Origin: HGM11416 sp964532155
Lineage (GTDB): Bacteria; Bacillota; Clostridia; Christensenellales; Borkfalkiaceae
DNA: 44,095 nt
Reading direction: 5' to 3'
Assembly (NCBI GenBank): GCA_964532155.1
Contig: CAZHGN010000006.1
Span: 1 to 44,095, forward strand
Shown: positions 33,293 through 41,452 of the stretch, piece after piece
How the letters are laid out: the number at the start of each line of letters is the position of its first letter
How positions within the stretch are numbered: the stretch's first letter is position 1
The notes under the pieces: generated by a model
The model's database searches: none
Told to the model about the DNA's origin: nothing
Seen by the model: only the letters and a program-made list of their open reading frames with translations
Position numbers and translations under genes: made by a program

Positions 33293-33745
33293 TTAGCCTA
33301 CGGCACCCAACATCATGATGGTTATAACGAGTGCGAGAATTGCGTACGTTTCAACCATTGCGGGGAAAAGCATCATCTTTGCGCCTACGCTGTCGTTCTT
33401 AGCGACGGCAAGTATTGCGCTAACCGACGTAAGACCTTGGAAAATAGCCGAAGCAAAGCCGACTATAGTCATAGGCAGGGTTGCGCCCAAAACGGCAAGC
33501 CCCGTTCCGACGGTAGTGGCAACGGCAATTTTCGATATACCGATAATGGTTATAACGAAGCCGTAAATACCCTGGGTCGCGGGGAGTACCGCAAGAATGA
33601 ACACCTTGGAGAACTTTTTGCCGTCCTCGCCGATTACGGCAGAAGCCGCAGAGCCCGCCTTATAAAGCCCGATCGCACTGCCGAGACCGCAAAAAATCAT
33701 GCAAGCCGCAAGTCCTATAACCGCAATAATCTGTCCTGTTACCAT
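33293..33745 (-). CDS. atpK: V-type ATP synthase subunit K (c-ring proteolipid), probably Na+-binding
   Basis: 150 aa, four transmembrane helices from a fused pair of hairpins. Residues matching the Na+ ligands of Enterococcus hirae NtpK are all present with the same spacing: L54, T57, Q58, Q103, E132 (there L61, T64, Q65, Q110, E139). Only the second hairpin carries the carboxylate. A Na+-translocating enzyme is therefore likely. Strong GGAGG ribosome site, as needed for the many copies per ring. A 92-base spacer with a hairpin precedes it. Confidence 0.95.
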   Translation of the reverse strand: MVTGQIIAVIGLAACMIFCGLGSAIGLYKAGSAASAVIGEDGKKFSKVFILAVLPATQGIYGFVITIIGISKIAVATTVGTGLAVLGATLPMTIVGFASAIFQGLTSVSAILAVAKNDSVGAKMMLFPAMVETYAILALVITIMMLGAVG

Positions 33746-33799
33746 TTTTGTTCCTCCGTTTTTTTGCTTTAATGAGAAATGTTTTTTTATTTAAACGAC

Positions 33800-33814
33800 C
33801 GACCTACGAGGTCG
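33800..33814 (-). other. Small hairpin in the atpI-atpK spacer
   Basis: CGACC-TACGA-GGTCG, extendable on the flanks, inside the only long spacer of the ATPase operon, just before the c-ring gene. It could be an mRNA-processing or stability element that raises c-subunit output; there is no T-run, so it is not a terminator. Confidence 0.35.
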
Positions 33815-33837
33815 TAAGCCCGTCGGTTTTTCTTTGG

Positions 33838-35808
33838 TTATTCGAGATACAAATGCTCGAATTTCATGCCGAATGGGGTAAACAGTTCGCCGTCACCCTC
33901 GTAAAAGCGCGAGAAAAATTCAACGTACTGAAGTCTTGCGTCGTGAACGAACGCACCGAGCAAGCCCATTGCTATATTAAACAAATGCCCCACGAGCATT
34001 ATAAGCACGCACGCCGCAACGCCCCCTACTCCGCCCGGAGAGGTGAGCATCGGCAACGCAAGTTGGTTTGATACTATAGACGCTATCTGTGCGCCCGAAA
34101 GCATAAGACCGTATAAACGAGCGTAGCTTAAAATATCCGAAAGATAGTTAATCAACCCGTACAGCGAGCCGAAGCATTTTTTAGCCTTGCCGAACAAGCC
34201 CTTTTCGTGCCGCCCGGAAGTTAGCGCCCCTATTGCCAAAGCAACGACGGTAACTATAGCCGCGGGAGTAGTAACGCCCGGAAGGGTACCCGTTATGCCG
34301 AGAACGGCGAATATTCCGCCGCCGAGGAATATATCCCACACTATGCCGTCGAATATTCCGTCGAGAATTCTGCCGTGCTCGAAATGAATAAGCGCGGTTA
34401 TAAACAAGCCCGCCATAATATGAACGACGCCCATTCCGAGCGCTATGAGCAGCAGCGACGGAACGTTTATCCCCGATATACTCGACGTATCGCTTATAGG
34501 ATCGGGCAAGAAGGGTTTGGATATTACTCCGAGGTTCCTAAGAAGAGGTATGCCGAGATAACTGTCGAACGCAACGCCGAACAGTACGGTAAAAATACCG
34601 CTGTATACCATGACCATTGCAAGCCGCCTCATCGAATCGTCGCGCTTACGCGATCTTGCGAATAAATACCCTCCGACGATCATCAACAGTCCGTAAACCG
34701 CGTCGCCGGTAATAAAGCCCATAAACGCCGAGAAGAAAACTCCCAAAATAGCGTTCGGATCGAAAGACGAATACTTAGGCACCGAATAAAGATTGGTTAC
34801 GAATTCAAACTGCTTCGTCACCTTTTTATTCTTCATAAGCGTGGGGGCGTACTCGCCTTCGGGCACGAGCGTAAACTCGCAATAAGCGTATTCGGTAACG
34901 CCCTCTATCGCCTTGCGTACCTCGTCTTCACGCTCCTCGGGCACGAACGCCTCGAGCACGAAAGACGAATCGGTGCAAAGGAAGCCGTCCTCGCATTCCT
35001 GCTTTTGCAAAAGGAAATAATAATAATCGGAAAGCGACTTAAACTGCTTGACCGACTCACCCGAGCCGCCTATCGTTTTGCGCAACTCTTCCGAGCGTGC
35101 CATCGCGCTTTTGCCGCGCTTTTCAAAAAACTCTATGCGCTCGCTCGCCGTCGAATCGTCCTTGAACGGACAATCCGTAAAGCCGTTTTCAGAAAGAGTT
35201 TTTTCGGCAAGAGCGGCTATTTCCGTATGATATATAGCGCAAACCGCACGCCTGCCGTTCGCGCCGCCGAAATCGGTCAAGGTAAAAAGCGCTTGTTCGT
35301 TTGCAAATGCCGCAAGCGCGGTGAAATTTCTTTCGTCTACCGTTCCTAAACGGCAAGCGGTTTTTTCGCTGCCTTTAAAAGAAGATAGGCGTTCGTTAAC
35401 GCCGAAGTAGGGAGCGTATTCCGCGGCGACGGCACGATCTGCAGCCGCGTCGGCAACGAGAGTCGCCGCCTCGTTTTGCATATCCAAAACGCCGTTTGCG
35501 GCGGCAAGTATTTCACTTTCCCGCTCGGGTAGTTTCATAAACTCGTCGTAGGATAGCGAAAACCCGTCGGCTTCCGGCTTTAAAAGCTTGTACTCGACGG
35601 AAAGCCGCCTTACAAGCTCGCTCGCACGCTCGAGCACGTCCCTTTTTTCCTTAAGCGCGGCAACGTCGCCCGTTACCCTGCGCCCCTCGAAAAATTCGGG
35701 AGTTTTAACTATTTCGACGGCGCCCGTCTTGTGCAGAGCGGAAAGGATAGACTCCTTATCCTCGGCAAGCGCGACGAGCCGCATCGAAAGCATCTTAGCA
35801 ATCGCCAT
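33838..35808 (-). CDS. atpI: V-type ATP synthase subunit I (a-subunit)
   Basis: 656 aa. The first ~330 residues form the hydrophilic, coiled-coil stalk-binding part. The second half has about seven or eight membrane helices, including FFSAFMGFITGDAVYGLLM, YLGIPLLRNLGVI, LLIALGMGVVHIMAGL, LINYLSDILSYARLYGLMLSG (the essential arginine is in the SYARL helix) and the final ARLQYVEFFSRFYEGDGELFTPF. It forms the ion half-channels against the c-ring. Ribosome site GGGAG. It overlaps atpH by 14 bases. Confidence 0.95.
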   Translation of the reverse strand: MAIAKMLSMRLVALAEDKESILSALHKTGAVEIVKTPEFFEGRRVTGDVAALKEKRDVLERASELVRRLSVEYKLLKPEADGFSLSYDEFMKLPERESEILAAANGVLDMQNEAATLVADAAADRAVAAEYAPYFGVNERLSSFKGSEKTACRLGTVDERNFTALAAFANEQALFTLTDFGGANGRRAVCAIYHTEIAALAEKTLSENGFTDCPFKDDSTASERIEFFEKRGKSAMARSEELRKTIGGSGESVKQFKSLSDYYYFLLQKQECEDGFLCTDSSFVLEAFVPEEREDEVRKAIEGVTEYAYCEFTLVPEGEYAPTLMKNKKVTKQFEFVTNLYSVPKYSSFDPNAILGVFFSAFMGFITGDAVYGLLMIVGGYLFARSRKRDDSMRRLAMVMVYSGIFTVLFGVAFDSYLGIPLLRNLGVISKPFLPDPISDTSSISGINVPSLLLIALGMGVVHIMAGLFITALIHFEHGRILDGIFDGIVWDIFLGGGIFAVLGITGTLPGVTTPAAIVTVVALAIGALTSGRHEKGLFGKAKKCFGSLYGLINYLSDILSYARLYGLMLSGAQIASIVSNQLALPMLTSPGGVGGVAACVLIMLVGHLFNIAMGLLGAFVHDARLQYVEFFSRFYEGDGELFTPFGMKFEHLYLE

Positions 35809-36115
35809 TGATTATTCTCCCGTAAATTTCTTCGGCTATTTTTTGAGCGGCGTTTTCGGTCTTGGCGGTAAGCTCTTCCCCTATCGCCTTGCTTTTTGCA
35901 AGAGTAGTCGCGTACTCGTCGTCCGCATGTCGGCGGTACGAGCCGAGAATTTCTTCCCGAAGAAGCCTTGCGCGAGAGTTTGCCTCTTCCAAAACGGCGG
36001 CACGGCGCTTTTCGCCGTCGGCAGTTATGGCCGCCGCCCTCTCTTCGCCCTCTGCTTTTATTTGCGCGGCTTTTTGCTCCGCCGCGAGAATTTCGTTCAT
36101 AATTTCGTTTATCAT
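35795..36115 (-). CDS. atpH: V-type ATP synthase subunit H/G (peripheral stalk)
   Basis: 106 aa, almost entirely charged alpha-helix (EILAAEQKAAQIKAEGEERAAAI...), the expected partner of subunit E in the peripheral stalk. The start MINEIMNEIL is chosen over a much longer in-frame reading because GGAG lies nine bases upstream and the promoter starts transcription near 36175. First gene of the operon. The low-complexity sequence makes the exact family label less certain than the position. Confidence 0.8.
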   Translation of the reverse strand: MINEIMNEILAAEQKAAQIKAEGEERAAAITADGEKRRAAVLEEANSRARLLREEILGSYRRHADDEYATTLAKSKAIGEELTAKTENAAQKIAEEIYGRIINGDC

Positions 36116-36181
36116 GAGCAGCTTCTCCGTCAATAATAAGAATTGTATGGTGCGCAGTCGCGCAAACCGCAACTCGAAACC

Positions 36182-36210
36182 ATTATATACCCGTAGCGAA
36201 AATAAGTCAA
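36182..36210 (-). promoter_or_regulatory. Promoter of the V-type ATPase operon
   Basis: TTGACT (36205-36210), 17-base spacer, TATAAT (36182-36187); start near 36175, leader about 60 bases. Divergent from the tilS promoter; 36211-36352 shows nothing else. Confidence 0.9.
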
Positions 36211-36352
36211 TCCTTTTTGGAAAATTCGCACTTATCAAAACGCATTTTGTGCATAAATTGAAAAAATCGTCCGTTATTTTTCGGTTGCAAAAAAGCGTTT
36301 TTAAGCAATTGCCGCCTTTTGCGTTCATTTTCGATTAACGGCAAAAAATGAA

Positions 36353-36381
36353 TGGACTATTTTTTTGTCGTGTGATATAAT
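36353..36381 (+). promoter_or_regulatory. Promoter of tilS-hpt, placed for a leaderless transcript
   Basis: TGGACT (36353-36358), 17-base spacer, TATAAT (36376-36381). Six bases (CGGCGT) separate it from the ATG at 36388, the same geometry and nearly the same bases as at topB. No Shine-Dalgarno sequence. Confidence 0.75.
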
Positions 36382-36387
36382 CGGCGT

Positions 36388-37680
36388 ATGTTAGACGAGT
36401 CTTTACTCAAAAACGGGCAGACGGTTGCCGTCGCTTTGTCGGGCGGAAAAGATTCGGTGTGCTTGCTCGATCTTTTACTCGAAAAAAGCACCCGCCTTTC
36501 GCTTACCGTAAAAGCGATCAACGTCGAGCACGGCATACGCGGACAAGCGTCGGTTTCGGACAGCGAATTTTGCAAACGGCTGTGCGCGAAACTCGGCGTT
36601 CCGCTGAAAAGTTATTCGGTAAACGCACCGGCTTTTGCCGCCGAACGCGGAATAAGCGAGGAAGCCGCGGCGAGGCTACTGCGCTACCGGTGCTTCGACG
36701 ACGCGCTAAACGAAGGATTTTGCGACGTAATCGCCACCGCGCACCACCTATCCGACAGCGTTGAAACGGTACTTTTTAATCTGTTTCGCGGCACGTCGGC
36801 AAAGGGCGCCTGCGGCATAAAAAAAAGCACGAACGACGGCAAGATTATACGGCCGCTTTTGAACGCCAAAAGGGAGCAAATCGACGAGCACGCTAAAAAG
36901 CGCAACCTTGAATTCGTGCAGGACGAAAGCAATTTTTGCTCGGATTATTCGCGCAACTATATACGCAACCAAGTCGTGCCGATAATAGAAGAACGTTTTC
37001 CGTCCGCAGTAGATAAAATCGCGGATTTTTCGGCTGTTTTAAGGGAAGAAGACGATTATTTGGATAAAATCGCCCTAAAACTCGTGCATAATAATAAGGT
37101 GCTTTTTTGCGAGGACGACGTTCCGTTCAAGCGCGCGTGCCTTATCGTTATGAAAGAATGCGGATTTAAGGTCGATTACGAAAGCGTGCATTTGCGCGCG
37201 CTGTGCAAGCTGAAAAGTTGCGAATGCGGAAAATCGGTAGACCTCAAAAACGGACTTACCGCCAAAAAAACGCACGACGGCATTGTTTTTGAGAAAAAAT
37301 CGAATACCGCTATACCCGAAGAAACGCCCTTTTCACTCGGCAAACACGACTTCGGCAAGTACGAACTGACCTTTGAAAAAGCCGACGAAAAAGAAGCGGG
37401 CTTTTTATACTTCGATCTCGACAAACTGCCCGAAAACGCCGTTATAAGAACGCGCCGCGAGGGCGATAAGATTACGGCGTTCGGCGGCAAGAATAAAAAA
37501 CTGAAAAAATATTTAACCGACAAAAAAATCGAGGCGCGCTTATCCGCCCTCTTTCCGCTTATAGCATTTGGCGACGAGATTTTCGCCGTCTGCCCGATCG
37601 ATATAAGCGAAAAAATAAAAACGGACGATAATACCGCCCGAATGATTAAAATTGTATGTACCGAAAAAGGAGAGGACTGA
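36388..37680 (+). CDS. tilS: tRNA(Ile)-lysidine synthase
   Basis: 430 aa. PP-loop SGGKDS (18-23), NVEHGIRG, ATAHHLSDSVETVLFNLFRGT, and the C-terminal substrate-binding domain (RTRREGDKITAFGGKNKKLKKYLTDKKI). It converts C34 of tRNA-Ile(CAU) to lysidine so that it reads AUA; essential. First gene of tilS-hpt, as in Bacillus. The PP-loop position and promoter fix the ATG at 36388, which would be leaderless. Confidence 0.96.
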   Translation: MLDESLLKNGQTVAVALSGGKDSVCLLDLLLEKSTRLSLTVKAINVEHGIRGQASVSDSEFCKRLCAKLGVPLKSYSVNAPAFAAERGISEEAAARLLRYRCFDDALNEGFCDVIATAHHLSDSVETVLFNLFRGTSAKGACGIKKSTNDGKIIRPLLNAKREQIDEHAKKRNLEFVQDESNFCSDYSRNYIRNQVVPIIEERFPSAVDKIADFSAVLREEDDYLDKIALKLVHNNKVLFCEDDVPFKRACLIVMKECGFKVDYESVHLRALCKLKSCECGKSVDLKNGLTAKKTHDGIVFEKKSNTAIPEETPFSLGKHDFGKYELTFEKADEKEAGFLYFDLDKLPENAVIRTRREGDKITAFGGKNKKLKKYLTDKKIEARLSALFPLIAFGDEIFAVCPIDISEKIKTDDNTARMIKIVCTEKGED

Positions 37681-37681
37681 A

Positions 37682-38221
37682 ATGCACAACGACTTGGAAC
37701 AAATTCTGATTACGGAAGAACAAATTAAACAACGCGTAAGCGAACTCGGCAAAACGCTTTCCGCCGACTACGCGGGCAAAACGCCGCTTATGCTATGCAT
37801 TCTCAAGGGCAGCTCGGTATTCTATACCGACCTTATACGCGCTATGAATATTCCCCTCGAATGCGACTTCATCGCCGTTTCGAGTTACGGCAATAAAACT
37901 AAATCGTCCGGCGAAGTGCGCATGATTAAAGACCTCGACAAGTCCATCGAGGGCAGACACGTCGTCATCGTCGAGGACATCGTGGATAGCGGCTACACGC
38001 TAACCTATCTTAAAAAAATTCTCGCATCCAGAGGCCCCGCCTCGATCAAAATTTGCTCCCTTCTCGATAAAGAAGACCGCCGCGAAGTGCCCATCACACC
38101 CGATTACACAGGCTTTTCAATACCGGATTACTTCGTCGTCGGCTACGGGCTCGATTACAACGAACTCTATCGCAATCTCCCCGAAATAGGCGTGCTCAAA
38201 GCTTCCGTCTACACACACTGA
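37682..38221 (+). CDS. hpt: Hypoxanthine phosphoribosyltransferase
   Basis: 179 aa purine-salvage enzyme making IMP or GMP from hypoxanthine or guanine and PRPP. PRPP site VVIVEDIVDSGYTL (94-107), flexible-loop SSYGNKTKSSGEVR, and purine-contact region DYFVVGYGLDYNE. The start MHNDLEQ lies one base after the tilS stop, with GGAGAGG inside the tilS end; a longer in-frame start inside tilS is rejected. The ftsH gene that follows in Bacillus is absent. A GC-rich imperfect hairpin (about 38227-38252) may terminate it weakly. Confidence 0.96.
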   Translation: MHNDLEQILITEEQIKQRVSELGKTLSADYAGKTPLMLCILKGSSVFYTDLIRAMNIPLECDFIAVSSYGNKTKSSGEVRMIKDLDKSIEGRHVVIVEDIVDSGYTLTYLKKILASRGPASIKICSLLDKEDRREVPITPDYTGFSIPDYFVVGYGLDYNELYRNLPEIGVLKASVYTH

Positions 38222-38311
38222 CTTTCCGCCGACTTTCGTGCGTTATGGCGGCGGGCGTTTTCGTCGCGTTTTAGACTGCGCCGTACCCCAAAAAATATTT
38301 GCCGAAAGCAA

Positions 38312-38361
38312 GAAAAAAGGCGAAACGCCTATCGAAAACGATAAAAAGCGAAACGCCTATC
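38312..38361 (-). terminator. Short hairpin terminator and 14-bp direct repeat after the SAM-controlled gene
   Basis: Minus strand: AGGCG-TTT-CGCCT followed by six Ts (about 38312-38331) forms a small terminator. The sequence GCGAAACGCCTATC occurs twice in direct order (38320-38333 and 38348-38361), the second copy lacking the pairing bases. Confidence 0.5.
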
Positions 38362-38387
38362 AAAACTAAAAAACAGCAAAAAAATGA

Positions 38388-38687
38388 CTATATCGGCATT
38401 TGAATGACTTTGTCTTTAGGAACTGTAAGTTTCCCTTTTAAAAAGTCTTCGAAGACGTATTTCGGCTTATCCTTAAAATGCTCCGCAAACCACGCGTACA
38501 TAGCAACGTTTGCAATCTTTTTATCTTGATGAACCGCCATATGGAAAAAACAATCGCCGTCGGGGTCGATTTCCGTTCCGTTCATCCAAATACAACCTTG
38601 TTCCTTCGCCCATTCGAGGAACGCCTTTTTGTCACTCAGCGAAAACCATACGTCGCCATTTTGAAACAATTCTTCTAACTTAGACAT
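38388..38687 (-). CDS. Uncharacterised 99-aa protein under a SAM riboswitch
   Basis: 99 aa, soluble, no signal peptide, starting MSKLEELF (GGAGG eight bases upstream; the longer in-frame start has no ribosome site). Aromatic-rich: VWFSLSDKKAFLEWAKEQGCIWMNGTEI, then DPDGDCFFHMAV and MYAWFAEHF. I do not recognise the family; the F-L-E-W-A-x-E-Q-G-x-x-W-x-x-G pattern recalls small proteins of phages and plasmids only loosely. It is the only gene downstream of a SAM-sensing leader with terminator, so a link to methionine or SAM metabolism is expected by control, not by sequence. Confidence 0.8.
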   Translation of the reverse strand: MSKLEELFQNGDVWFSLSDKKAFLEWAKEQGCIWMNGTEIDPDGDCFFHMAVHQDKKIANVAMYAWFAEHFKDKPKYVFEDFLKGKLTVPKDKVIQMPI

Positions 38688-38726
38688 CTTTATGTCCTCC
38701 TGAAAAAAAATTCCATAAAGAGACAT

Positions 38727-38754
38727 AAAAAAACGCCCATCGTCAGATGAGCGT
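38727..38754 (-). terminator. Riboswitch terminator
   Basis: Minus strand: 9-bp stem ACGCTCATC/GATGGGCGT, loop TGAC, then seven Ts. Its 5' arm CGCTCATC can alternatively pair with GATGGGTG (38776-38769), the 3' strand of the aptamer closing helix, giving an antiterminator. Confidence 0.88.
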
Positions 38755-38763
38755 CACTTTTTT

Positions 38764-38856
38764 GTTATCACCCATCGTTCAACCTTTAGCACCTTACCTT
38801 TCGGCAGGTTGCTGTGCGGTCACAGGGGTTGTCCCTCACGCACTCTTTATGGTAAA
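38764..38856 (-). promoter_or_regulatory. SAM riboswitch of the SAM-I/SAM-IV clan
   Basis: Minus-strand aptamer. The conserved core is all present in order: P2 GTGCG/CGCAC with the kink-turn TGAGGGA...CTGTGA, the block AGCAACC, P3 ACCT-CC-GAAA-GG-AGGT, and AGGTGCTAAA. The P2 loop CAAC(C) is complementary to (G)GTTG just after GCTAAA, forming the diagnostic pseudoknot. The closing helix uses CCAT/ATGG. No P4 hairpin is seen, which fits the SAM-I/IV variant better than classical SAM-I. When SAM binds, the closing helix should hold GATGGGTG away from the terminator arm and switch the gene off. Confidence 0.85.
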
Positions 38857-38859
38857 TTC

Positions 38860-38888
38860 ATTATACTAACTTTAGTCTTCCGCGTCAA
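38860..38888 (-). promoter_or_regulatory. Promoter of the SAM-riboswitch transcript
   Basis: TTGACG (38883-38888), 17-base spacer, TATAAT (38860-38865); start near 38853, directly before the aptamer. Confidence 0.87.
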
Positions 38889-38973
38889 GCAAAAAAATGC
38901 ATTTTACAAACATTTTGCAAATATTTTTACAACTATTCGTTCGCATTTTCGCGCCCGATTTTTCGCATCCGAC

Positions 38974-39011
38974 TAAAATTTTCGCTTTCGGTTAAAATTT
39001 TCGCTTTCGGT
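38974..39011 (+). repeat. Tandem 19-bp duplication
   Basis: TAAAATTTTCGCTTTCGGT repeated twice head to tail (38974-38992, 38993-39011), running into the stop codon of the hydrolase gene. Probably a recent local slippage event. Confidence 0.85.
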
Positions 39012-39901
39012 TAAACTTTTTTCACGCACTCGGCGGCAAAAGCGGATATCTCGTCGAAAGCGGCTTGCCTTGACGTATCGTTTAAAAACTCATGGCGAAC
39101 GCCGTCGTATAACACGCAACGCACGTTTGCACCCTGTTTTTTATACCATTTTTCGAGTTTTAAAACGCCCTTACCCATATTCCCGACAGGATCGGATTTA
39201 CCCGCTATAAGCAATATCGGGAACTTATCAAGCGAAATACCGCCTTTTTTATAAAGTTTTTTTGCGCCGCCGAAGAAATAATAATAAAACGCGTTACTGC
39301 AAATGAAATTGCAATACTTATCCGCTTTATACCTTTCGCATTCCTCGGGAACAGAAGAAATAAACGAGCCGCCGTCGAACTTTTTGTCGTAAACGTCGAA
39401 CGACGCTTTTTTAAGAAGAACCGCAGGTTTATCGCCGCCCTTAAACTTTTTGCCGAGCGCCGCGACGATTCTGCCGAACGCGGGCGTCGCTCCGGCAAGA
39501 TAATTACTGCCGCCGACCACCGCGCCCGCAAGCCCGGAGTAGCGGCGAATAAACGCCTGAGTCAAAAACGATCCGTAGCTATGTCCGAAGAAAACGACCG
39601 GCAAACCGTATTCGGCTTTGACAGCATCACACAAAGCGGCAAGGTCGGACAAGGTGTTTTCCCATATATCCCCCTCGGAATACCCGAGATTTTCGCCGTC
39701 GGTAACGCCGTGCGCGCGGTGATCGTCCGCCACCACTATAAAACCGCGCTCGTTCATTGCCTTGGCAAAAATATCGTACCTGCCCGCGTGCTCCGCCATG
39801 CCGTGCGACACCTGAATAACGCCGATAGGCTCGGCAACGTCCGCCCATTTCAAGTAAGAAACGACCTTGCCGTCCGCACCTTTAAACTCACTTCTTATCA
39901 T
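39011..39901 (-). CDS. Alpha/beta hydrolase, monoacylglycerol-lipase-like
   Basis: 296 aa serine hydrolase (Hydrolase_4/S33 type). Oxyanion segment VSHGMAEHAGRY, nucleophile elbow GHSYGS (S108), acid in GKSDPVG (D237), base in VRHEF (H270), and a lid domain (about 125-225). Cytosolic, no signal peptide. It overlaps the end of glpK by 14 bases with GAGAGG inside glpK, so the two are coupled. A lipase releasing glycerol for GlpK is a reasonable inference; lysophospholipase or another esterase activity is possible. Confidence 0.88.
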   Translation of the reverse strand: MIRSEFKGADGKVVSYLKWADVAEPIGVIQVSHGMAEHAGRYDIFAKAMNERGFIVVADDHRAHGVTDGENLGYSEGDIWENTLSDLAALCDAVKAEYGLPVVFFGHSYGSFLTQAFIRRYSGLAGAVVGGSNYLAGATPAFGRIVAALGKKFKGGDKPAVLLKKASFDVYDKKFDGGSFISSVPEECERYKADKYCNFICSNAFYYYFFGGAKKLYKKGGISLDKFPILLIAGKSDPVGNMGKGVLKLEKWYKKQGANVRCVLYDGVRHEFLNDTSRQAAFDEISAFAAECVKKV

Positions 39902-41360
39902 AAATACACCTCTCTATTGCTTTTCTCCATTGAGCGTACAATTGATCGTAAGCCGCTTTGTCGTCCGACGGAATAAATTTTTTATCGGTTATCCTCATCG
40001 ACTCCACATCGCTTGCCGTTTTTATACCCAAGCCGATAAGACAAAGATACACGGCGCCGAGCGCGGTGCTCTCCCTTTCGGTAGGTCTGTTCACCTCGCA
40101 CCCCAAAACGTCGGCTTGAAACTGCATCAGAAAATCATTTTCGGAAGCGCCGCCGTCAACGCGCACGTCGGAAAAAGAAATTCCGCCCTCTCTCGTCATA
40201 ACCTCGCTTAAATCGCGTGCGGAATACGCCATCGCCTCGAGCACGGCTCTCGTAATATGCCCCTTGGTAGTTCCGCGCGTAATGCCCGTTATCATACCGG
40301 TTGCCTCGCTTACCCAGTAAGGCGCGCCCAGCCCCGTGAACGCAGGTACGACGTAAACGCCGCCGTTGTCCTTGACGGACAGCGCGAGTTTTTCGCTTTG
40401 CGACGACTTTTTGAAAAAATCCAGTCCGTCGCGCAGCCATTGCACGGCACTTCCCGCGTTGAACACGCTGCCCTCGAACATATACACCGGACCGTTCTCG
40501 CCGTAACCGAGCGTGGTAAGCAAGCCGTTCTCGCTAAGCCTGAACTCGTTACCGAGGTTAGCGAGCATAAACATGCCCGTTCCGTACGTGATTTTAGCCG
40601 AGCCGCGTGCAAAACAGCCTTGCCCTATCGCCGCCGCTTGTTGATCGCCCGCAACGCCGCAAACGGGGATTTCCGCGCCTTGATAGGTAAACGTTCCGAC
40701 TACCGCGTCGGGCGAAACGACTTCGGGCAAAAACTCGCGTTTTACGCCGAAAATTTCAAGCAGTTCGTCGTCCCAACGCATGTCTTTAACGTTAAAAAGC
40801 ATAGTGCGCGAAGCGTTCGTGTAATCTGTTATAAAACTTCTTCCCTCGGTCAGTCGGAAAATCAAATAACTTTCCACCGTACCGAGGCACAAATCTCCCT
40901 TTTCGGCGGCGGCAGCCACTTCGGGCACGTTATCCAAAAGCCAACGCATTTTCGTCGCCGAAAAATACGGATCGGATCTAAGCCCCGTTTTCGCCCTTAT
41001 CGTCTCGCCGTATTTCTTTTCGATTTCGGCGCAATAATCGGCGGTGCGCCTGCACTGCCATATGAGCGCGTTATACAACGGCTTGCCCGTCGCCCTCGAC
41101 CAAGCGATTACCGTTTCGCGCTGGTTGGTAACGCCTATGCCGACTACGTTTTCCGAACCGGCAACGTCCAAAACGTCGATTAACGCGGCGAGCGACGACG
41201 AATAAATTTCGGTCGCGGATTCTTCGACGAACGACGGCGCCGGATAATATTGCTTGACGGCGATAGACCTAACCTTGACGATCTTTTTAGCCGCCACGTC
41301 GTAGAGAACAGCTCTCGTCGAGGTCGTGCCCTCGTCCAATGCTATTGCGTATTTTTTCAT
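39888..41360 (-). CDS. glpK: Glycerol kinase
   Basis: 490 aa FGGY kinase. N-terminal ATP loop ALDEGTTSTRAVLYD, GVTNQRETVIAWSRATGKPLYNALIWQCRRT (glycerol-contacting region), VAGDQQAAAIGQGCF, and VDGGASENDFLMQFQADVLG. It makes glycerol-3-phosphate in the cytosol. The start MKKYAIAL has AGAGGG upstream; a start seven codons earlier is rejected. No glpF or glpD is adjacent; the partner gene is the overlapping hydrolase. Confidence 0.96.
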   Translation of the reverse strand: MKKYAIALDEGTTSTRAVLYDVAAKKIVKVRSIAVKQYYPAPSFVEESATEIYSSSLAALIDVLDVAGSENVVGIGVTNQRETVIAWSRATGKPLYNALIWQCRRTADYCAEIEKKYGETIRAKTGLRSDPYFSATKMRWLLDNVPEVAAAAEKGDLCLGTVESYLIFRLTEGRSFITDYTNASRTMLFNVKDMRWDDELLEIFGVKREFLPEVVSPDAVVGTFTYQGAEIPVCGVAGDQQAAAIGQGCFARGSAKITYGTGMFMLANLGNEFRLSENGLLTTLGYGENGPVYMFEGSVFNAGSAVQWLRDGLDFFKKSSQSEKLALSVKDNGGVYVVPAFTGLGAPYWVSEATGMITGITRGTTKGHITRAVLEAMAYSARDLSEVMTREGGISFSDVRVDGGASENDFLMQFQADVLGCEVNRPTERESTALGAVYLCLIGLGIKTASDVESMRITDKKFIPSDDKAAYDQLYAQWRKAIERCIYDKK

Positions 41361-41423
41361 ATTCCCTCTCACCTGCCGCAAACGTATTTTAAGGTACGGC
41401 GAAGGATATTCTCTTTTTGATAT

Positions 41424-41452
41424 ATTGTATAATTTTTTGCCGACGATTTCAA
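41424..41452 (-). promoter_or_regulatory. Promoter of glpK-hydrolase
   Basis: TTGAAA (41447-41452), 17-base spacer, TACAAT (41424-41429); start near 41417, leader about 57 bases. 41453-41640 is AT-rich spacer before the divergent pfkA promoter. Confidence 0.8.

Noticed and set aside
40257..41183. Long open frame on + opposite glpK (and similar frames opposite atpB, rlmB, the endonuclease-fold gene and the PPi-PFK)
   Set aside because: These are antisense shadows of clearly conserved genes, with compositionally odd proteins and no ribosome sites.
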